Part shown: one piece after another, positions 9,055 to 17,935 of the stretch | Layout of the letters: each line of letters starts with the position of its first letter | Numbering within the stretch: the stretch's first letter is position 1 | From: Deltaproteobacteria bacterium | Lineage (GTDB): Bacteria; Desulfobacterota; Syntrophia; Syntrophales; UBA2210 | DNA: 41,511 nucleotides | NCBI GenBank assembly: GCA_026388515.1 | Contig: JAPLJO010000017.1 | Span: 1-41,511 of the forward strand | Reading direction: 5' to 3' | Notes under the pieces: generated by a model | Databases searched by the model: none | What the model was told of the DNA's origin: nothing | The model's input: only the letters and a program-made list of their open reading frames with translations | Translations under genes and position numbers: made by a program

Positions 9055-9208
9055 TGACGAACTCGTAAAAAGCCCCAGAACGTCACTCCTGCGAAAGCAG
9101 GAGTCCAGACGTCGTCCCGGTGAAAACCGGGAACCAGTGAAACACTGGATTCCGTGTCAAGCACGGAATGATAAAACATGGCATAATCGATTTTTTACGA
9201 AGGCGTCA
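9055..9208. repeat. Palindromic repeat element with terminal inverted repeats and four hairpins
   Basis: The 18-base ends, 9055-9072 and 9191-9208, are inverted repeats matching at 14 of 18 positions around the core TTTTTACGA. Between them lie four hairpins: an 8-bp stem at 9085-9104 with a GAAA loop, a 6-bp stem at 9116-9131 with a GAAA loop, a 6-bp stem at 9134-9148, and an 8-bp stem at 9149-9169. From memory, this structure matches a family of miniature intergenic repeats common in Desulfobacterota-type genomes, whose spurious translations contain phrases such as W-T-P-A-F-A-G-V. It encodes no protein. It separates the M20 gene from the radical SAM gene and may fold in RNA from either side. 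Confidence 0.8.
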
Positions 9209-9237
9209 AAGATAGCGTATATCTTTCAGTGATATTG

Positions 9238-10584
9238 ATGGTGAGAGAATACAACCATGACGTTTTCGCAGTGGACGATTCGGGAACGCAATCATTGCCG
9301 ACAGGAGGCAGGTGCGGGCTGGTGATAGAGCAACTGATTGAACGGATTTCCAGAAAAGAATTTTCCCGGTTTCTCCGGTTCTCCGGCGGGGAGACACCGG
9401 AACTTCCCCGGGCTCAGCGCGGACGCAATCTCCTTCTCTACCTCCACGTGCCCTTCTGCGAGAGCCTGTGTCCGTATTGTTCTTTCCACCGCGTCGTCTT
9501 CGAGGAATCACTCTGCCGCCGCTATTTCGATGCCATGAGAAAGGAAATGCGTATATACGGAAACCTCGGCTACGATTTCAGCGGCCTCTACGTGGGAGGC
9601 GGTACACCCACGGTGATGATGGACGAGCTTGCGGCGACGCTCGCGCTGGCGAAGGAGCTGTTCTCAATCAGCGAAATCTCCGTAGAGACCAATCCGAACC
9701 ACCTGACCGACGGGAATCTCCTGAAACTGAAGGGCCTCGGCATTCAGCGTCTTTCCATCGGCGTGCAGAGCTTCGACGATACTCTCCTTGCGGCCATGGG
9801 GCGTTTCACGAAGTACGGCAGCGGCGGCGACATCTTCAGCAGGCTTGTGGAGATACGCAATGAGTTCGACACGGTGAATGCCGACATGATTTTCAATCTC
9901 CCGCTCCAGTCGGAGGAATCGCTCGCACGTGATCTCGACCGCATCATCGGTTCAGGCATAGGGCAGGTCACCTGGTATCCCCTCATGGTCTCCGATGCCA
10001 CGCGGAGTGACGTGGAGCATGCCTTCGGCGCCGCGCGCGGTGCCAGAGAAAAGAAATTTTACTCCCTCATCGCAGAGCGGCTCGCCGCACACTTCCGTTT
10101 CTCCTCGGCGTGGTGCTTTTCCCGCCGGGAATCCATGGTGGATGAGTACATCGTTTCCCATGATGAGTACGCGGGGCTGGGCAGCGGCGCCATCGGCTAC
10201 CTCGGGGGCGTGTGCTATGCGAATACCTTTTCCATTGAAGAGTATATCGAGCGCCTCGGCCGTGGAGAGATACCGCTCATGGCGTCACGCACCTTTTCCC
10301 GCAGGGAGCGGGCGCGGTATGATTTTGTCATGAAGCTCTTCGGCATGGAACTTGATCTTGACGCACTCCGCGACAGATACGGCGGTGAGATTCTGCCGCT
10401 TCTCTGGAAGGACATAGGCGCCTTTACCATGGCGGGCGGTCTCCATTATGAGGGCGGGAAACTTTTTCTCACGGACCGCGGGAGGTATTACTGGGTCATT
10501 ATCATGCGGGAGTTTTTCACCGCGGTAAACAATTTCCGGGACTACTGCCGGACGATGACGAAGGAATGTGCGTGCCATGGATGA
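9238..10584 (+). CDS. Radical SAM protein, HemN/HemW coproporphyrinogen oxidase-like
   Basis: About 448 residues. CESLCPYC (Cys at about 74, 78 and 81) is the CxxxCxxC motif that holds the radical SAM [4Fe-4S] cluster; GGGTPT and ETNPNHLT further on are typical of the HemN/HemW group. Members either oxidise coproporphyrinogen III without oxygen or carry heme (HemW). The HNxxYW motif common in HemW is not seen: the equivalent region reads SHDEYAGLGSGAIGYLGG. The C-terminus has a Cys-Ala-Cys ending of unknown meaning. The start is uncertain: ATG 9238 has a weak ribosome site, with alternatives at GTG 9229 and further in. The stop overlaps selA by 8 bases. The exact reaction is unresolved. Confidence 0.8.
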   Translation: MVREYNHDVFAVDDSGTQSLPTGGRCGLVIEQLIERISRKEFSRFLRFSGGETPELPRAQRGRNLLLYLHVPFCESLCPYCSFHRVVFEESLCRRYFDAMRKEMRIYGNLGYDFSGLYVGGGTPTVMMDELAATLALAKELFSISEISVETNPNHLTDGNLLKLKGLGIQRLSIGVQSFDDTLLAAMGRFTKYGSGGDIFSRLVEIRNEFDTVNADMIFNLPLQSEESLARDLDRIIGSGIGQVTWYPLMVSDATRSDVEHAFGAARGAREKKFYSLIAERLAAHFRFSSAWCFSRRESMVDEYIVSHDEYAGLGSGAIGYLGGVCYANTFSIEEYIERLGRGEIPLMASRTFSRRERARYDFVMKLFGMELDLDALRDRYGGEILPLLWKDIGAFTMAGGLHYEGGKLFLTDRGRYYWVIIMREFFTAVNNFRDYCRTMTKECACHG

Positions 10585-11995
10585 GACGAAGAAAACACTC
10601 CTCAGAACGATTCCGAAGACTGACGAAGTGCTCCACGCAATAGAGAAAGAGCATCTCTGCGACGACTTTTCCCGCCCGCTTGTCACCGATACCTGCCGGG
10701 CCGTCATCGGCGATATTCGCGACGGCATCATGAACGGCCGCATCGCCTCGGAGAAAGGGGTCCCTTCCGCCGGTGCCGCGGCCGGACGCGTGGCGGAGCG
10801 TCTTCGGGCCCTCTCGTGCTACAGCCTTCGACGGGTGGTGAACGCCACCGGTATCGTCCTCCATACCAATCTGGGGAGGGCGCCCCTCTGTGAGAAGGCG
10901 CTCGCTCACGTAGTGGACGTGAGCCGGGGATACTCGAACCTCGAATTCAACCTGGAGGAGGGCAGGCGCGGCCTCCGGTACGACCATGTGCGAAGACTCC
11001 TCTGCGCCGTCACGGGCGCGGAGGATGCGGTGATTGTGAACAACAACGCCGCCGCGGTGCTCCTTGTCCTCAACACCCTCTCGGAAGGGAAAGAGACGGT
11101 GGTGTCCCGCGGTGAGCTGGTCGAAATCGGCGGTGAATTCAGGATTCCCGAAATCATGGAAAAGAGCGGGGCGGTGCTGCGGGAGGTGGGGACGACGAAC
11201 AGGACCCATCCGGCGGACTACGAGCGTGCCACGGGTCCGGTGACGGGACTCATCCTCAAGGTGCACACCAGCAATTTCAGGACCGTCGGGTTTGTCGAAG
11301 AAGTGGGGCTCCCCGAGCTTGTGGCGCTGGGGGGCCGGACGGGGATTGCCGTGGTACACGACCTTGGAAGCGGCTCCTTCATCGGCCTTGATGACTACGG
11401 ATTTGAGCGGGAACCCACGGTGCAGGATGCGCTCGCGACCGGCGTCGATGCAGTGACTTTCAGCGGCGATAAACTGCTCGGCGGCCCTCAGGCGGGGATC
11501 ATCCTGGGGAGGAACGAGACGCTGGAACGGATCAAAAAAAATCCCCTGATGAGGGCGCTCCGCATCGACAAGCTGACGCTCGCCGCCCTTGAGGGCACAT
11601 TGATGCAGTATCTCTCCCCGGATCGCGCCGTCACGGGCCTCCGGGTCCTGAAGGCCCTCACGGAAGACCCCGGTTCGGTGGAAGCGCGGGCGAAAAAGCT
11701 CGTACGAAAATTGAAATCGCGCCTTCCCGGCGATACGTGGAACGTCACAATCCGGAAGGGGTCCTCGCTTGCCGGTGGCGGCGCCCTGCCCGCGCAGGAA
11801 ATTCCCACGGCACTCGTCGTCATCGTGTGCCGTGATCTCTCCGCGGCAAAGCTGGAGAAAAAATTCCGCGAACTCCCCGTCCCGGTCATTGCCCGTGTAT
11901 TCGAAGACAAGGTGGTCTTCGACATGCGGACCGTCGAGGAAGAGGAATTCCCCTTCATTCTCGAGGGGCTTGCGAACATTGCGGGGAAGGAATAA
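10577..11995 (+). CDS. selA: L-seryl-tRNA(Sec) selenium transferase
   Basis: SelA converts seryl-tRNA(Sec) to selenocysteinyl-tRNA(Sec) with selenophosphate, using pyridoxal phosphate. The 472-residue protein has the usual length and order: the N-terminal helical tRNA-binding domain, RRVVNATGIVLHTNLGRAPL, the NNNAAAVLL stretch, and the PLP lysine in SGDKLLGGPQAG (K299). The ATG at 10577 lies 11 bases after AAGGA; GTG at 10568 is in frame but too close to that site. It overlaps the end of the radical SAM gene, so the two are probably co-transcribed. Its presence implies that this organism makes selenoproteins. selB, selC and selD are not in the window. Confidence 0.96.
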   Translation: MDETKKTLLRTIPKTDEVLHAIEKEHLCDDFSRPLVTDTCRAVIGDIRDGIMNGRIASEKGVPSAGAAAGRVAERLRALSCYSLRRVVNATGIVLHTNLGRAPLCEKALAHVVDVSRGYSNLEFNLEEGRRGLRYDHVRRLLCAVTGAEDAVIVNNNAAAVLLVLNTLSEGKETVVSRGELVEIGGEFRIPEIMEKSGAVLREVGTTNRTHPADYERATGPVTGLILKVHTSNFRTVGFVEEVGLPELVALGGRTGIAVVHDLGSGSFIGLDDYGFEREPTVQDALATGVDAVTFSGDKLLGGPQAGIILGRNETLERIKKNPLMRALRIDKLTLAALEGTLMQYLSPDRAVTGLRVLKALTEDPGSVEARAKKLVRKLKSRLPGDTWNVTIRKGSSLAGGGALPAQEIPTALVVIVCRDLSAAKLEKKFRELPVPVIARVFEDKVVFDMRTVEEEEFPFILEGLANIAGKE

Positions 11996-12036
11996 CGCGA
12001 CAGGCCGCCAAGCCTCGCAAGGAAGGGAACTTTCAC

Positions 12037-13017
12037 ATGCCCGGCGATACGAAACTGATAGAGTTTCTGGTTGAGAACGACGATGAGGGCGAGCGGATAG
12101 ACGTCTTCCTCTCGAGGAAGGCCCCCGTCCTCACCCGGTCCCGGGCACGGAAGCTCCTCGATGAGGATTGCGTGCGCGTCCGGGGAAAAGCGGTGAAACC
12201 TTCCTTCCGGGTACAGGAGGGCGACCGCATTGTCGTCGAGTGGCGGGAGCCCGCCGCGTATTTGCTGGAACCCGAGGACATTCCCGTCGCCATCGTCTAC
12301 GAGGACGATGCGCTTATCGTGGTGGACAAGCCGCCGGGCATGGTGGTCCATCCCGCTGCCGGCAATTACCGCGGCACCCTGGTGAATGCCCTTCTGTTCC
12401 ACGCGAAGAACTTCTCCGGTATCGGCGGAATACTCCGGCCCGGGATTGTCCATCGCCTCGACAGGAATACCTCGGGGCTCATGGTGGTGGCCAAATCCGA
12501 TGAGGCGCACGTCGCGCTGGCGCGGCAGTTCAGCGACCGCACCGTCAAAAAAATCTACCGTGTCCTCGTGCACGGGAACGTGAGGGAAGACTCCGGTATC
12601 ATCGACATGGCGATCGGACGCCATCCCTCGGACAGAAAAAAAATGTCCACGAAAAGCCGACGGGGAAGGCCGGCGCTGAGCAGGTGGGAGGTGACGGAGC
12701 GGTTCGGCCCCGTCTCGCTTCTCGACGTGCGCATCGAAACGGGGAGAACCCACCAGATAAGGGTACACCTCAGCGCCGCGGGGTATCCGGTCGTGGGGGA
12801 TTCGGTGTACGGCAGTTCGAAGCGTCGGATTGAGGCCCTCCGCGACATGACACTCCGGCGGATTCTCAGCGCCATGAAGCGGCAGGCGCTACACGCGGCG
12901 GGGCTGGAATTCACCCATCCCGTGACGGAACGTCTCTTGAGCTTTTCCTCGCCGCTCCCGCCCGACATGGCCTCCGTCTGTGAAACATTGAGAGAACACG
13001 CGGCCCGGGATCTATGA
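12037..13017 (+). CDS. rluD: Ribosomal large subunit pseudouridine synthase, RluD type
   Basis: This 326-residue enzyme isomerises uridines to pseudouridine in RNA, by family most likely 23S rRNA. An S4 RNA-binding domain occupies about residues 18-75. The catalytic motif HRLDRNTSG has the nucleophilic Asp at 142. Later motifs KKIYRVLVHG and ETGRTHQIRVHL are typical of the RluA/RluC/RluD family. The ATG follows AAGGAAGG at about 10 bases. Its last four bases overlap the next gene (ATGA), a common pairing of rluD with the YfiH/PgeF gene. RluD is favoured over RluC by the S4 domain plus this neighbour, but target positions cannot be proven from sequence. Confidence 0.9.
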   Translation: MPGDTKLIEFLVENDDEGERIDVFLSRKAPVLTRSRARKLLDEDCVRVRGKAVKPSFRVQEGDRIVVEWREPAAYLLEPEDIPVAIVYEDDALIVVDKPPGMVVHPAAGNYRGTLVNALLFHAKNFSGIGGILRPGIVHRLDRNTSGLMVVAKSDEAHVALARQFSDRTVKKIYRVLVHGNVREDSGIIDMAIGRHPSDRKKMSTKSRRGRPALSRWEVTERFGPVSLLDVRIETGRTHQIRVHLSAAGYPVVGDSVYGSSKRRIEALRDMTLRRILSAMKRQALHAAGLEFTHPVTERLLSFSSPLPPDMASVCETLREHAARDL

Positions 13018-13850
13018 CCATCGAAACGCCTTTTTTCATACCTGACGCGTCACGGGGTTTCAGGTTCTCCCGGCAAGGGGAACTGCTCTGGCTTGAATCG
13101 CTCGCCCTCGCGGAGCAGGGTGACGTGGTGCATGCCTTCTGTACGCGCCGGGGAGGGGTGAGCGCCGGGCCCTTTCACAGCCTCAATTTCAGCGTGAGTG
13201 TGGGCGACGATGCGGTCTGCGTGGAGCGCAACCGGAAGATCGTGTCCGCTGCGTTCGGCATTCCCGCAGCCCACTTCGTGACACTGAGGCAGGTGCATGG
13301 GGATGACATCGCCGTGATTGAAGGCGGTACACTCGGGAACCCGCCGAAGCGTTCCTGCGACGGCCTGCTCTCGGTGGAGAGCGGGAGCGTCCTCTGTATC
13401 AAGACGGCGGACTGTGTTCCCGTGCTCCTCGCCGATACACGGCGGCGGGGCATCGGCGCGGTTCATGCGGGATGGAAGGGCACCGCCCGGGGGATTGCGG
13501 GCAAAGCGGTTCGACTCATGACGGCGCGGTTCGGGACGCGTCCCGCGGATATCATCGCCGTCATCGGCCCCGCCATCGGCCGGTGCTGCTACGAGGTCGA
13601 TGAACCCGTGCGGCAGGAGATGCGGGACGTGCCGGGGTGGCGGGAGATGTGCGTGCCTTCGGTTCGTGAAGGACGCTGGATGTGCGACCTTCCCGGGGCG
13701 AACCGCCGGCAGCTTGCCGCGGCGGGGGTTCCGGAGGAACATATACATGATGCAGGTCTCTGCACGGCCTGTCACCGCGAGGTGTTTTTCTCGCACCGCG
13801 GCGAGGGGGAGCCGACGGGGCGCCAGCTCAATTTCATCATGCGCCGCTGA
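13014..13850 (+). CDS. pgeF: PgeF/YfiH family (LACC1-like) protein
   Basis: A 278-residue member of the family formerly called polyphenol oxidase or DUF152. Family motifs are clear: RQVHG, TADCVPVLLAD, AVHAGWKGT, IGPAIGRCCYEV and the C-terminal CTACH with TGRQLNFIMRR. The conserved Cys and His residues form a metal-binding site. Family members show purine nucleoside phosphorylase/adenosine deaminase activity, and E. coli PgeF has been assigned an editing role in peptidoglycan precursor synthesis; which applies here is not shown. The start overlaps the rluD stop, so translation is coupled. No terminator is obvious after it. Confidence 0.92.
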   Translation: MTIETPFFIPDASRGFRFSRQGELLWLESLALAEQGDVVHAFCTRRGGVSAGPFHSLNFSVSVGDDAVCVERNRKIVSAAFGIPAAHFVTLRQVHGDDIAVIEGGTLGNPPKRSCDGLLSVESGSVLCIKTADCVPVLLADTRRRGIGAVHAGWKGTARGIAGKAVRLMTARFGTRPADIIAVIGPAIGRCCYEVDEPVRQEMRDVPGWREMCVPSVREGRWMCDLPGANRRQLAAAGVPEEHIHDAGLCTACHREVFFSHRGEGEPTGRQLNFIMRR

Positions 13851-14312
13851 GAGAGCCTCATCTCCGGCTCGCGGGTGCGCAGAGACGCGCATGTCGGCGG
13901 CGAAGAAAAATTGTCTTGACATGCCACGGGGAGTACGATAGGTGAGGGCCATCCGGTACATCAGACAGAATAAGCCTTCCTTAGCCACGTTCTTCAATAG
14001 ATCAAAGTAGCTGTCGCAGGTGGACAGCGAATCGAAAGTGCTCATGCTGGTGAGAAACCTTTCTGAATCTGCATTACCGCGAGGGTAAACCCTGATATCA
14101 GGTTCGTAGAATCAAAGGTATTCCAGTTCGGCTGAAATGACATTCTGTGAAATCTTATGTGTTTCCCGGTTTTTTATTCCATGGCGGCGGGTCGAGATAA
14201 TTCAAAGCGGCATCATGCGTGATGCCGTCATTCGTATATTCATGTCCGTGGCGTCGTGCAGGGACGGTCTCGCAGTACACACGTAATAATAGGAAGTGCA
14301 GAAGGAAACAAT
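13851..14312. other. Long intergenic region and rho leader
   Basis: About 460 bases lie between pgeF and rho. TTGACA at 13916-13921 is a possible -35 element with only a weak -10 (GATAGG, 13937-13942). A perfect hairpin at 14208-14227 is listed separately. A minus-strand frame starts at 14045 but becomes the antisense of pgeF and has no recognisable content. A long leader before rho is common, because many bacteria control rho by Rho-dependent termination in its own leader. Confidence 0.5.
14208..14227 (+). promoter_or_regulatory. Perfect 8-bp hairpin in rho leader
   Basis: CGGCATCA (14208-14215) pairs with TGATGCCG (14220-14227) around a TGCG loop. There is no T run after it, so it is not an intrinsic terminator. 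It sits 85 bases before the rho start codon and could affect leader structure, mRNA stability or Rho loading. Function is not shown. Confidence 0.4.
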
Positions 14313-15560
14313 ATGAACATTGCAGATGTGAAAAAGAAATCAATCGGTGAACTGAACGAAATGGCGAAAAATCTCAATCTCGCCGGTGCAAGCGAGATGA
14401 GACGCCAGGACCTCATTTTTGCCATTTTACAGTTCCAGTCGGAGCAGGACGGCGTCATTACAGGGGAGGGAGTCCTGGAAACACTGCCCGACGGATTCGG
14501 GTTTCTCCGGTCCGTGGACTACAATTACCTTCCCGGTCCCGACGACATCTACGTCTCCCCCTCGCAGATCAGGAGATTCGGCCTGCGGACGGGTGATACC
14601 ATTTCCGGCGAGGTGCGGCCCCCGAAAAACGGGGAAAAATATTTTGCCCTGCTGAAGGTTGACGCCATTAACTTTGAAACCCCGGAATCGGTGAGGGATA
14701 AAATTCTCTTCGACAACCTGACGCCGCTCTATCCCAACGAGAAGCTGAACCTTGAGTCGGAATCCGAAAATTACTCGACGAGGGTCATGGACCTCTTTAC
14801 GCCCATCGGGAAGGGACAGCGCGGACTCATTGTCTCGCCTCCCCGGGCGGGTAAGACGGTGCTCCTCAAGGATATCGCGAACAGCATCTCCGCGAATCAC
14901 CGCGAAGTGGTTCTCATGGTGCTCCTCATTGACGAACGTCCCGAAGAGGTGACGGACATGGAGCGGTGCGTGGAGGGGGAGGTCATATCCTCAACCTTCG
15001 ATGAAACCGCCACCCGTCACGTTCAGGTGGCTGAAATGGTCATTGAAAAGGCCAAGCGTCTCGTGGAGCACAACAGGGACGTGGTCATTCTTCTCGACAG
15101 CATCACCCGGCTCGCGCGTGCCTACAACGCGGTGGTGCCTCCCAGCGGGAAGGTCCTCTCGGGCGGCGTGGACTCGAACGCCCTGCACAAGCCCAAGCGG
15201 TTCTTCGGCGCCGCGCGGAACATCGAGCACGGCGGGAGCCTCACCATCATCGCGACGGCCCTCATCGATACGGGGAGCCGGATGGACGAAGTGATTTTTG
15301 AAGAATTCAAGGGCACGGGCAACATGGAACTCCACCTCGACCGCCGGATCGCCGACCGGCGCATATTCCCCGCCTTCGACTTGGTACGGTCGGGAACGCG
15401 CAAGGAAGAGCTCCTGATCCCCCAGATCAACCTCAACCGGATATGGATTTTGAGAAGGCTTCTCCAGGAGATGAACCCTGTGGACGCCATGGAATTCATC
15501 ATCGATAAAATAAGGAAAACCGATACGAACCAGGAATTTCTCGATTCCATGAATCAGTAG
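14313..15560 (+). CDS. rho: Transcription termination factor Rho
   Basis: The 415-residue protein is a hexameric RNA helicase that ends transcription of untranslated RNA. An N-terminal helical domain and the cold-shock-type RNA-binding fold (FGFLRS, about 65-130) precede the ATPase domain with Walker A PPRAGKT and Walker [11 protein letters not shown]. The Q-loop/R-loop region ([20 protein letters not shown]) is typical. ATG 14313 has GAAGGA six bases upstream; an in-frame ATG at 14256 would add a tail without family likeness. A strong intrinsic terminator follows, so rho is probably a single-gene unit with a long leader. Confidence 0.97.
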   Translation: MNIADVKKKSIGELNEMAKNLNLAGASEMRRQDLIFAILQFQSEQDGVITGEGVLETLPDGFGFLRSVDYNYLPGPDDIYVSPSQIRRFGLRTGDTISGEVRPPKNGEKYFALLKVDAINFETPESVRDKILFDNLTPLYPNEKLNLESESENYSTRVMDLFTPIGKGQRGLIVSPPRAGKTVLLKDIANSISANHREVVLMVLLIDERPEEVTDMERCVEGEVISSTFDETATRHVQVAEMVIEKAKRLVEHNRDVVILLDSITRLARAYNAVVPPSGKVLSGGVDSNALHKPKRFFGAARNIEHGGSLTIIATALIDTGSRMDEVIFEEFKGTGNMELHLDRRIADRRIFPAFDLVRSGTRKEELLIPQINLNRIWILRRLLQEMNPVDAMEFIIDKIRKTDTNQEFLDSMNQ

Positions 15561-15570
15561 CGGACGAGTG

Positions 15571-15619
15571 CGGGATCCGAAGGCGGCCGTTTTCACGACC
15601 GTCCGGGTCCCGTTTTTTT
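15571..15619 (+). terminator. Intrinsic terminator after rho
   Basis: CGGGATCCG (15571-15579) pairs with CGGGTCCCG (15604-15612) with one G-U pair. Further pairing between GGCGG and CCGTC lies inside, and a run of seven T follows (15613-15619). It starts 11 bases after the rho stop. Confidence 0.9.
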
Positions 15620-15632
15620 ATGTGAAAAGTGC

Positions 15633-15659
15633 TTGAAAAGAAGGCGCGGTCATTATAAT
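15633..15659 (+). promoter_or_regulatory. Probable promoter of rpmE-prfA-prmC-murA-hisD
   Basis: TTGAAA (15633-15638) and a perfect TATAAT (15654-15659) lie between the rho terminator and rpmE. The 15-base spacing is short of the usual 17; reading the -35 one base earlier gives 16. It is the only good candidate between the terminator and the next gene. Confidence 0.55.
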
Positions 15660-15698
15660 AGCCCACCTTTCATACACACCAGGAGGAAGGGAGATATC

Positions 15699-15959
15699 AT
15701 GAAAAAGGATATTCATCCTGAGTACAAGAAGACGACCGTTACCTGTGTCTGCGGCAATGTCATCGAAACCCGTTCAACCAAGAAGGACATAAAGGTTGAA
15801 ATATGCTCGCGGTGCCACCCGTTTATCACGGGAAAGCAGAAGGTGATTGATACCGCAGGCCGGGTGGAGAAATTCGTGAAGAAGTACGCCGACGCGGAGA
15901 AGGCGAAGCTGGCGGCAAAGACGCCCCGTTCGAAGAAAGCGACTGCCGCGACGGAGTAA
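15699..15959 (+). CDS. rpmE: 50S ribosomal protein L31, zinc-binding form
   Basis: An 86-residue protein of the large ribosomal subunit. [20 protein letters not shown] and the later CSRCHPF supply four Cys (Cys-x-Cys and Cys-x-x-Cys) for zinc, so this is the zinc-containing C+ form. The C-terminus carries an Ala/Lys-rich extension (about residues 66-86), somewhat longer than in E. coli L31. The ATG at 15699 has GGGAG five bases upstream within an AGGAGGAAGGGAG tract; an in-frame start at 15633 would overlap the promoter. prfA begins one base after the stop. Confidence 0.95.
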   Translation: MKKDIHPEYKKTTVTCVCGNVIETRSTKKDIKVEICSRCHPFITGKQKVIDTAGRVEKFVKKYADAEKAKLAAKTPRSKKATAATE

Positions 15960-15960
15960 T

Positions 15961-17028
15961 ATGTTTGCCCGGCTCAAGGATATCGAAAAGCGATACGAGG
16001 CGCTTGAAGTAAAGCTGAGCGATCCCGCGGTCATCGCGAACTACGGCGAATACCAGAAGTACGCCAAGGAGCACGCCGATTTCTCGCGCATCGTGGACAG
16101 CTTCAGGCTCTACGAGAAGACGAGCGTCCAGATTGCCGCCAGCCAGGAGCTCCTCAGGGATGCCGACGAGGAGCTGAAGGCGATGGCGAAGGAGGAACTC
16201 CTGGAACTGCGCACGCGGCTCCAGGAACTGGAGGAAAAGCTCAAGGTCCTCCTCCTTCCCAGGGATGCCAATGACGATAAGAACGTCTTCCTGGAAATCC
16301 GGGCGGGCACCGGCGGCGAAGAGGCGGCGCTCTTTGCGGCCGACCTTTTCCGCATGTACGCCATGTACGCCGAGAAGACCGGATGGAAGGTGGAGGTGGT
16401 GAGCACGAGCTTCGCCGATGCCGGGGGATTCAAGGAAGTCATCGCTCTTGTCGAGGGGAAGGGCGCCTACAGCAGGCTGAAGTACGAGAGCGGCGTCCAC
16501 CGGGTGCAGCGGGTGCCCGTGACGGAGGCGCAGGGGCGCATTCACACCTCCGCCGTTACCGTGGCGGTGCTTCCCGAAGCGGAGGAGGTGGAAGTCACCA
16601 TCGATCCCAACGAACTGCGCATCGACGTGTACCGTTCGACGGGGCACGGCGGCCAGAGCGTCAATACCACCGATTCCGCGGTGCGCATCACCCATATTCC
16701 CACGGGGCTCGTGGTGACCTGCCAGGACGAAAAGTCCCAGCTCAAGAACAAGGTGAAGGCCCTGAAGGTCCTGCGGGCGCGGCTCCTCGACCAGATGAAG
16801 GCAAAACAGGACGCGGCAATTTCCGAGGCGAGAAAAAAGCAGGTCGGCACCGGTGACCGGAGCGAGCGGATACGGACCTATAACTTTCCGCAGAATCGAA
16901 TGACCGATCACCGCATCGGCCTTACCATTTACAACCTGGAGAATATCCTTGACGGCGAGCTGGATGCCATCATCGGTGGTCTCGCGAACCACTATCAGAC
17001 CGAAACGCTCAAGGCGGCGGCGCTCTGA
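15961..17028 (+). CDS. prfA: Peptide chain release factor 1
   Basis: RF1 recognises UAA and UAG stop codons and triggers release of the finished protein. The 355-residue protein has the normal length. The codon-recognition motif is Pro-Val-Thr at 186-188 ([14 protein letters not shown]), the PxT type of RF1 rather than the SPF type of RF2. The GGQ motif that reaches the peptidyl transferase centre is at 230-232. The gene follows rpmE with one base between them, and prmC, which methylates the GGQ glutamine, is next. The motif and the prmC neighbour together make the RF1 assignment firm. Confidence 0.97.
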   Translation: MFARLKDIEKRYEALEVKLSDPAVIANYGEYQKYAKEHADFSRIVDSFRLYEKTSVQIAASQELLRDADEELKAMAKEELLELRTRLQELEEKLKVLLLPRDANDDKNVFLEIRAGTGGEEAALFAADLFRMYAMYAEKTGWKVEVVSTSFADAGGFKEVIALVEGKGAYSRLKYESGVHRVQRVPVTEAQGRIHTSAVTVAVLPEAEEVEVTIDPNELRIDVYRSTGHGGQSVNTTDSAVRITHIPTGLVVTCQDEKSQLKNKVKALKVLRARLLDQMKAKQDAAISEARKKQVGTGDRSERIRTYNFPQNRMTDHRIGLTIYNLENILDGELDAIIGGLANHYQTETLKAAAL

Positions 17029-17077
17029 TACCAGTCCCCACTACCGGCACACTATATCACCGTGATGCAGGTTCATC

Positions 17078-17935
17078 ATGAACATCAATGACGCACTGAA
17101 CGATGCGGAACGCACCTTCAGGCAACGGGGCATCCCGACCCCGCGCCTCGATGCCGAGGTGCTGCTTTCCCACGCTCTCGCCGCGGACCGCGGCTTTCTG
17201 TACCGTCACGGCGGGAGGGAGATGAACGAGGATGAAGCAGAGGCCTTTGCGGCGCTTTCGGTGCGCCGGTGCGCCCATGAACCCGTGGCGTATATCCTGG
17301 GGAGCAAAGAATTCTGGTCCCTCTCATTCGAGGTGGATGCCCGCGTTCTTATCCCGAGACCGGAGACGGAAGTGGTGGTCGAAGAGGTGCTGCGGATCGC
17401 GGGGGAGGCCGGAAAAAAAGGAATTGACATACTTGATGCGGGAGCGGGGAGCGGCGCCATCGGGATTGCCCTTGCCGCAGAGCTTCCACGGGCCGCGATA
17501 ACGGCCCTTGACATATCCTTCCCCGCACTCCTCACTGCACGAAGGAATGCCCGCACGCACGGGGTGGAGGGGCGCATGTGCTTTATCTGCGGAAATTTAT
17601 GTGAGTCCCTCGGGGGAAAATTTGATATAGTGGTTTCCAATCCCCCGTACATTGCGGACAAGGACTATGAAGCGCTTCCCGAGGATGTCAGAAAGTATGA
17701 GCCTCGCCCGGCGCTGGTTGCAGGTCCCGAAGGCACGGAGATTCACGCCGCGCTGATACGGCGGGGAGATTCGGCACTGAAACGGGGCGGATGGCTCGTC
17801 CTGGAAATGGGAGCGGGGCAGGAGCGTGATATCGAGGGCATGTTCGCGGCGTCCGGCCTCTTCGGCGGCTCCCGGTGCCGGAAGGACTATGCGGGCATCC
17901 CCCGCGTCATCATGGCGCAGAGAAAGGAAGCATGA
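17078..17935 (+). CDS. prmC: Release factor glutamine N5-methyltransferase
   Basis: PrmC methylates the glutamine of the GGQ motif in release factors, using S-adenosylmethionine. The 285-residue protein has an N-terminal helical substrate-binding domain, the SAM-binding motif DAGAGSGAIG (about 120-129) and the catalytic NPPY at 188-191. It lies 49 bases after prfA, its substrate's gene, and its stop directly abuts the murA start, indicating one transcript. The ATG at 17078 has only a weak ribosome site. Confidence 0.95.
   Translation: MNINDALNDAERTFRQRGIPTPRLDAEVLLSHALAADRGFLYRHGGREMNEDEAEAFAALSVRRCAHEPVAYILGSKEFWSLSFEVDARVLIPRPETEVVVEEVLRIAGEAGKKGIDILDAGAGSGAIGIALAAELPRAAITALDISFPALLTARRNARTHGVEGRMCFICGNLCESLGGKFDIVVSNPPYIADKDYEALPEDVRKYEPRPALVAGPEGTEIHAALIRRGDSALKRGGWLVLEMGAGQERDIEGMFAASGLFGGSRCRKDYAGIPRVIMAQRKEA

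Noticed and set aside
8913-9179. Minus-strand open frame of 88 codons overlapping the M20 gene end and the repeat element
   Set aside because: Its peptide phrases (W-T-P-A-F-A-G-V type) are the typical spurious translation of hairpin repeats; the frame is explained by the element and the M20 gene.
13050-14045. Long minus-strand frame beginning in the rho leader
   Set aside because: Most of it is antisense to pgeF; the part within the leader has no recognisable content and a poorly placed ribosome site.
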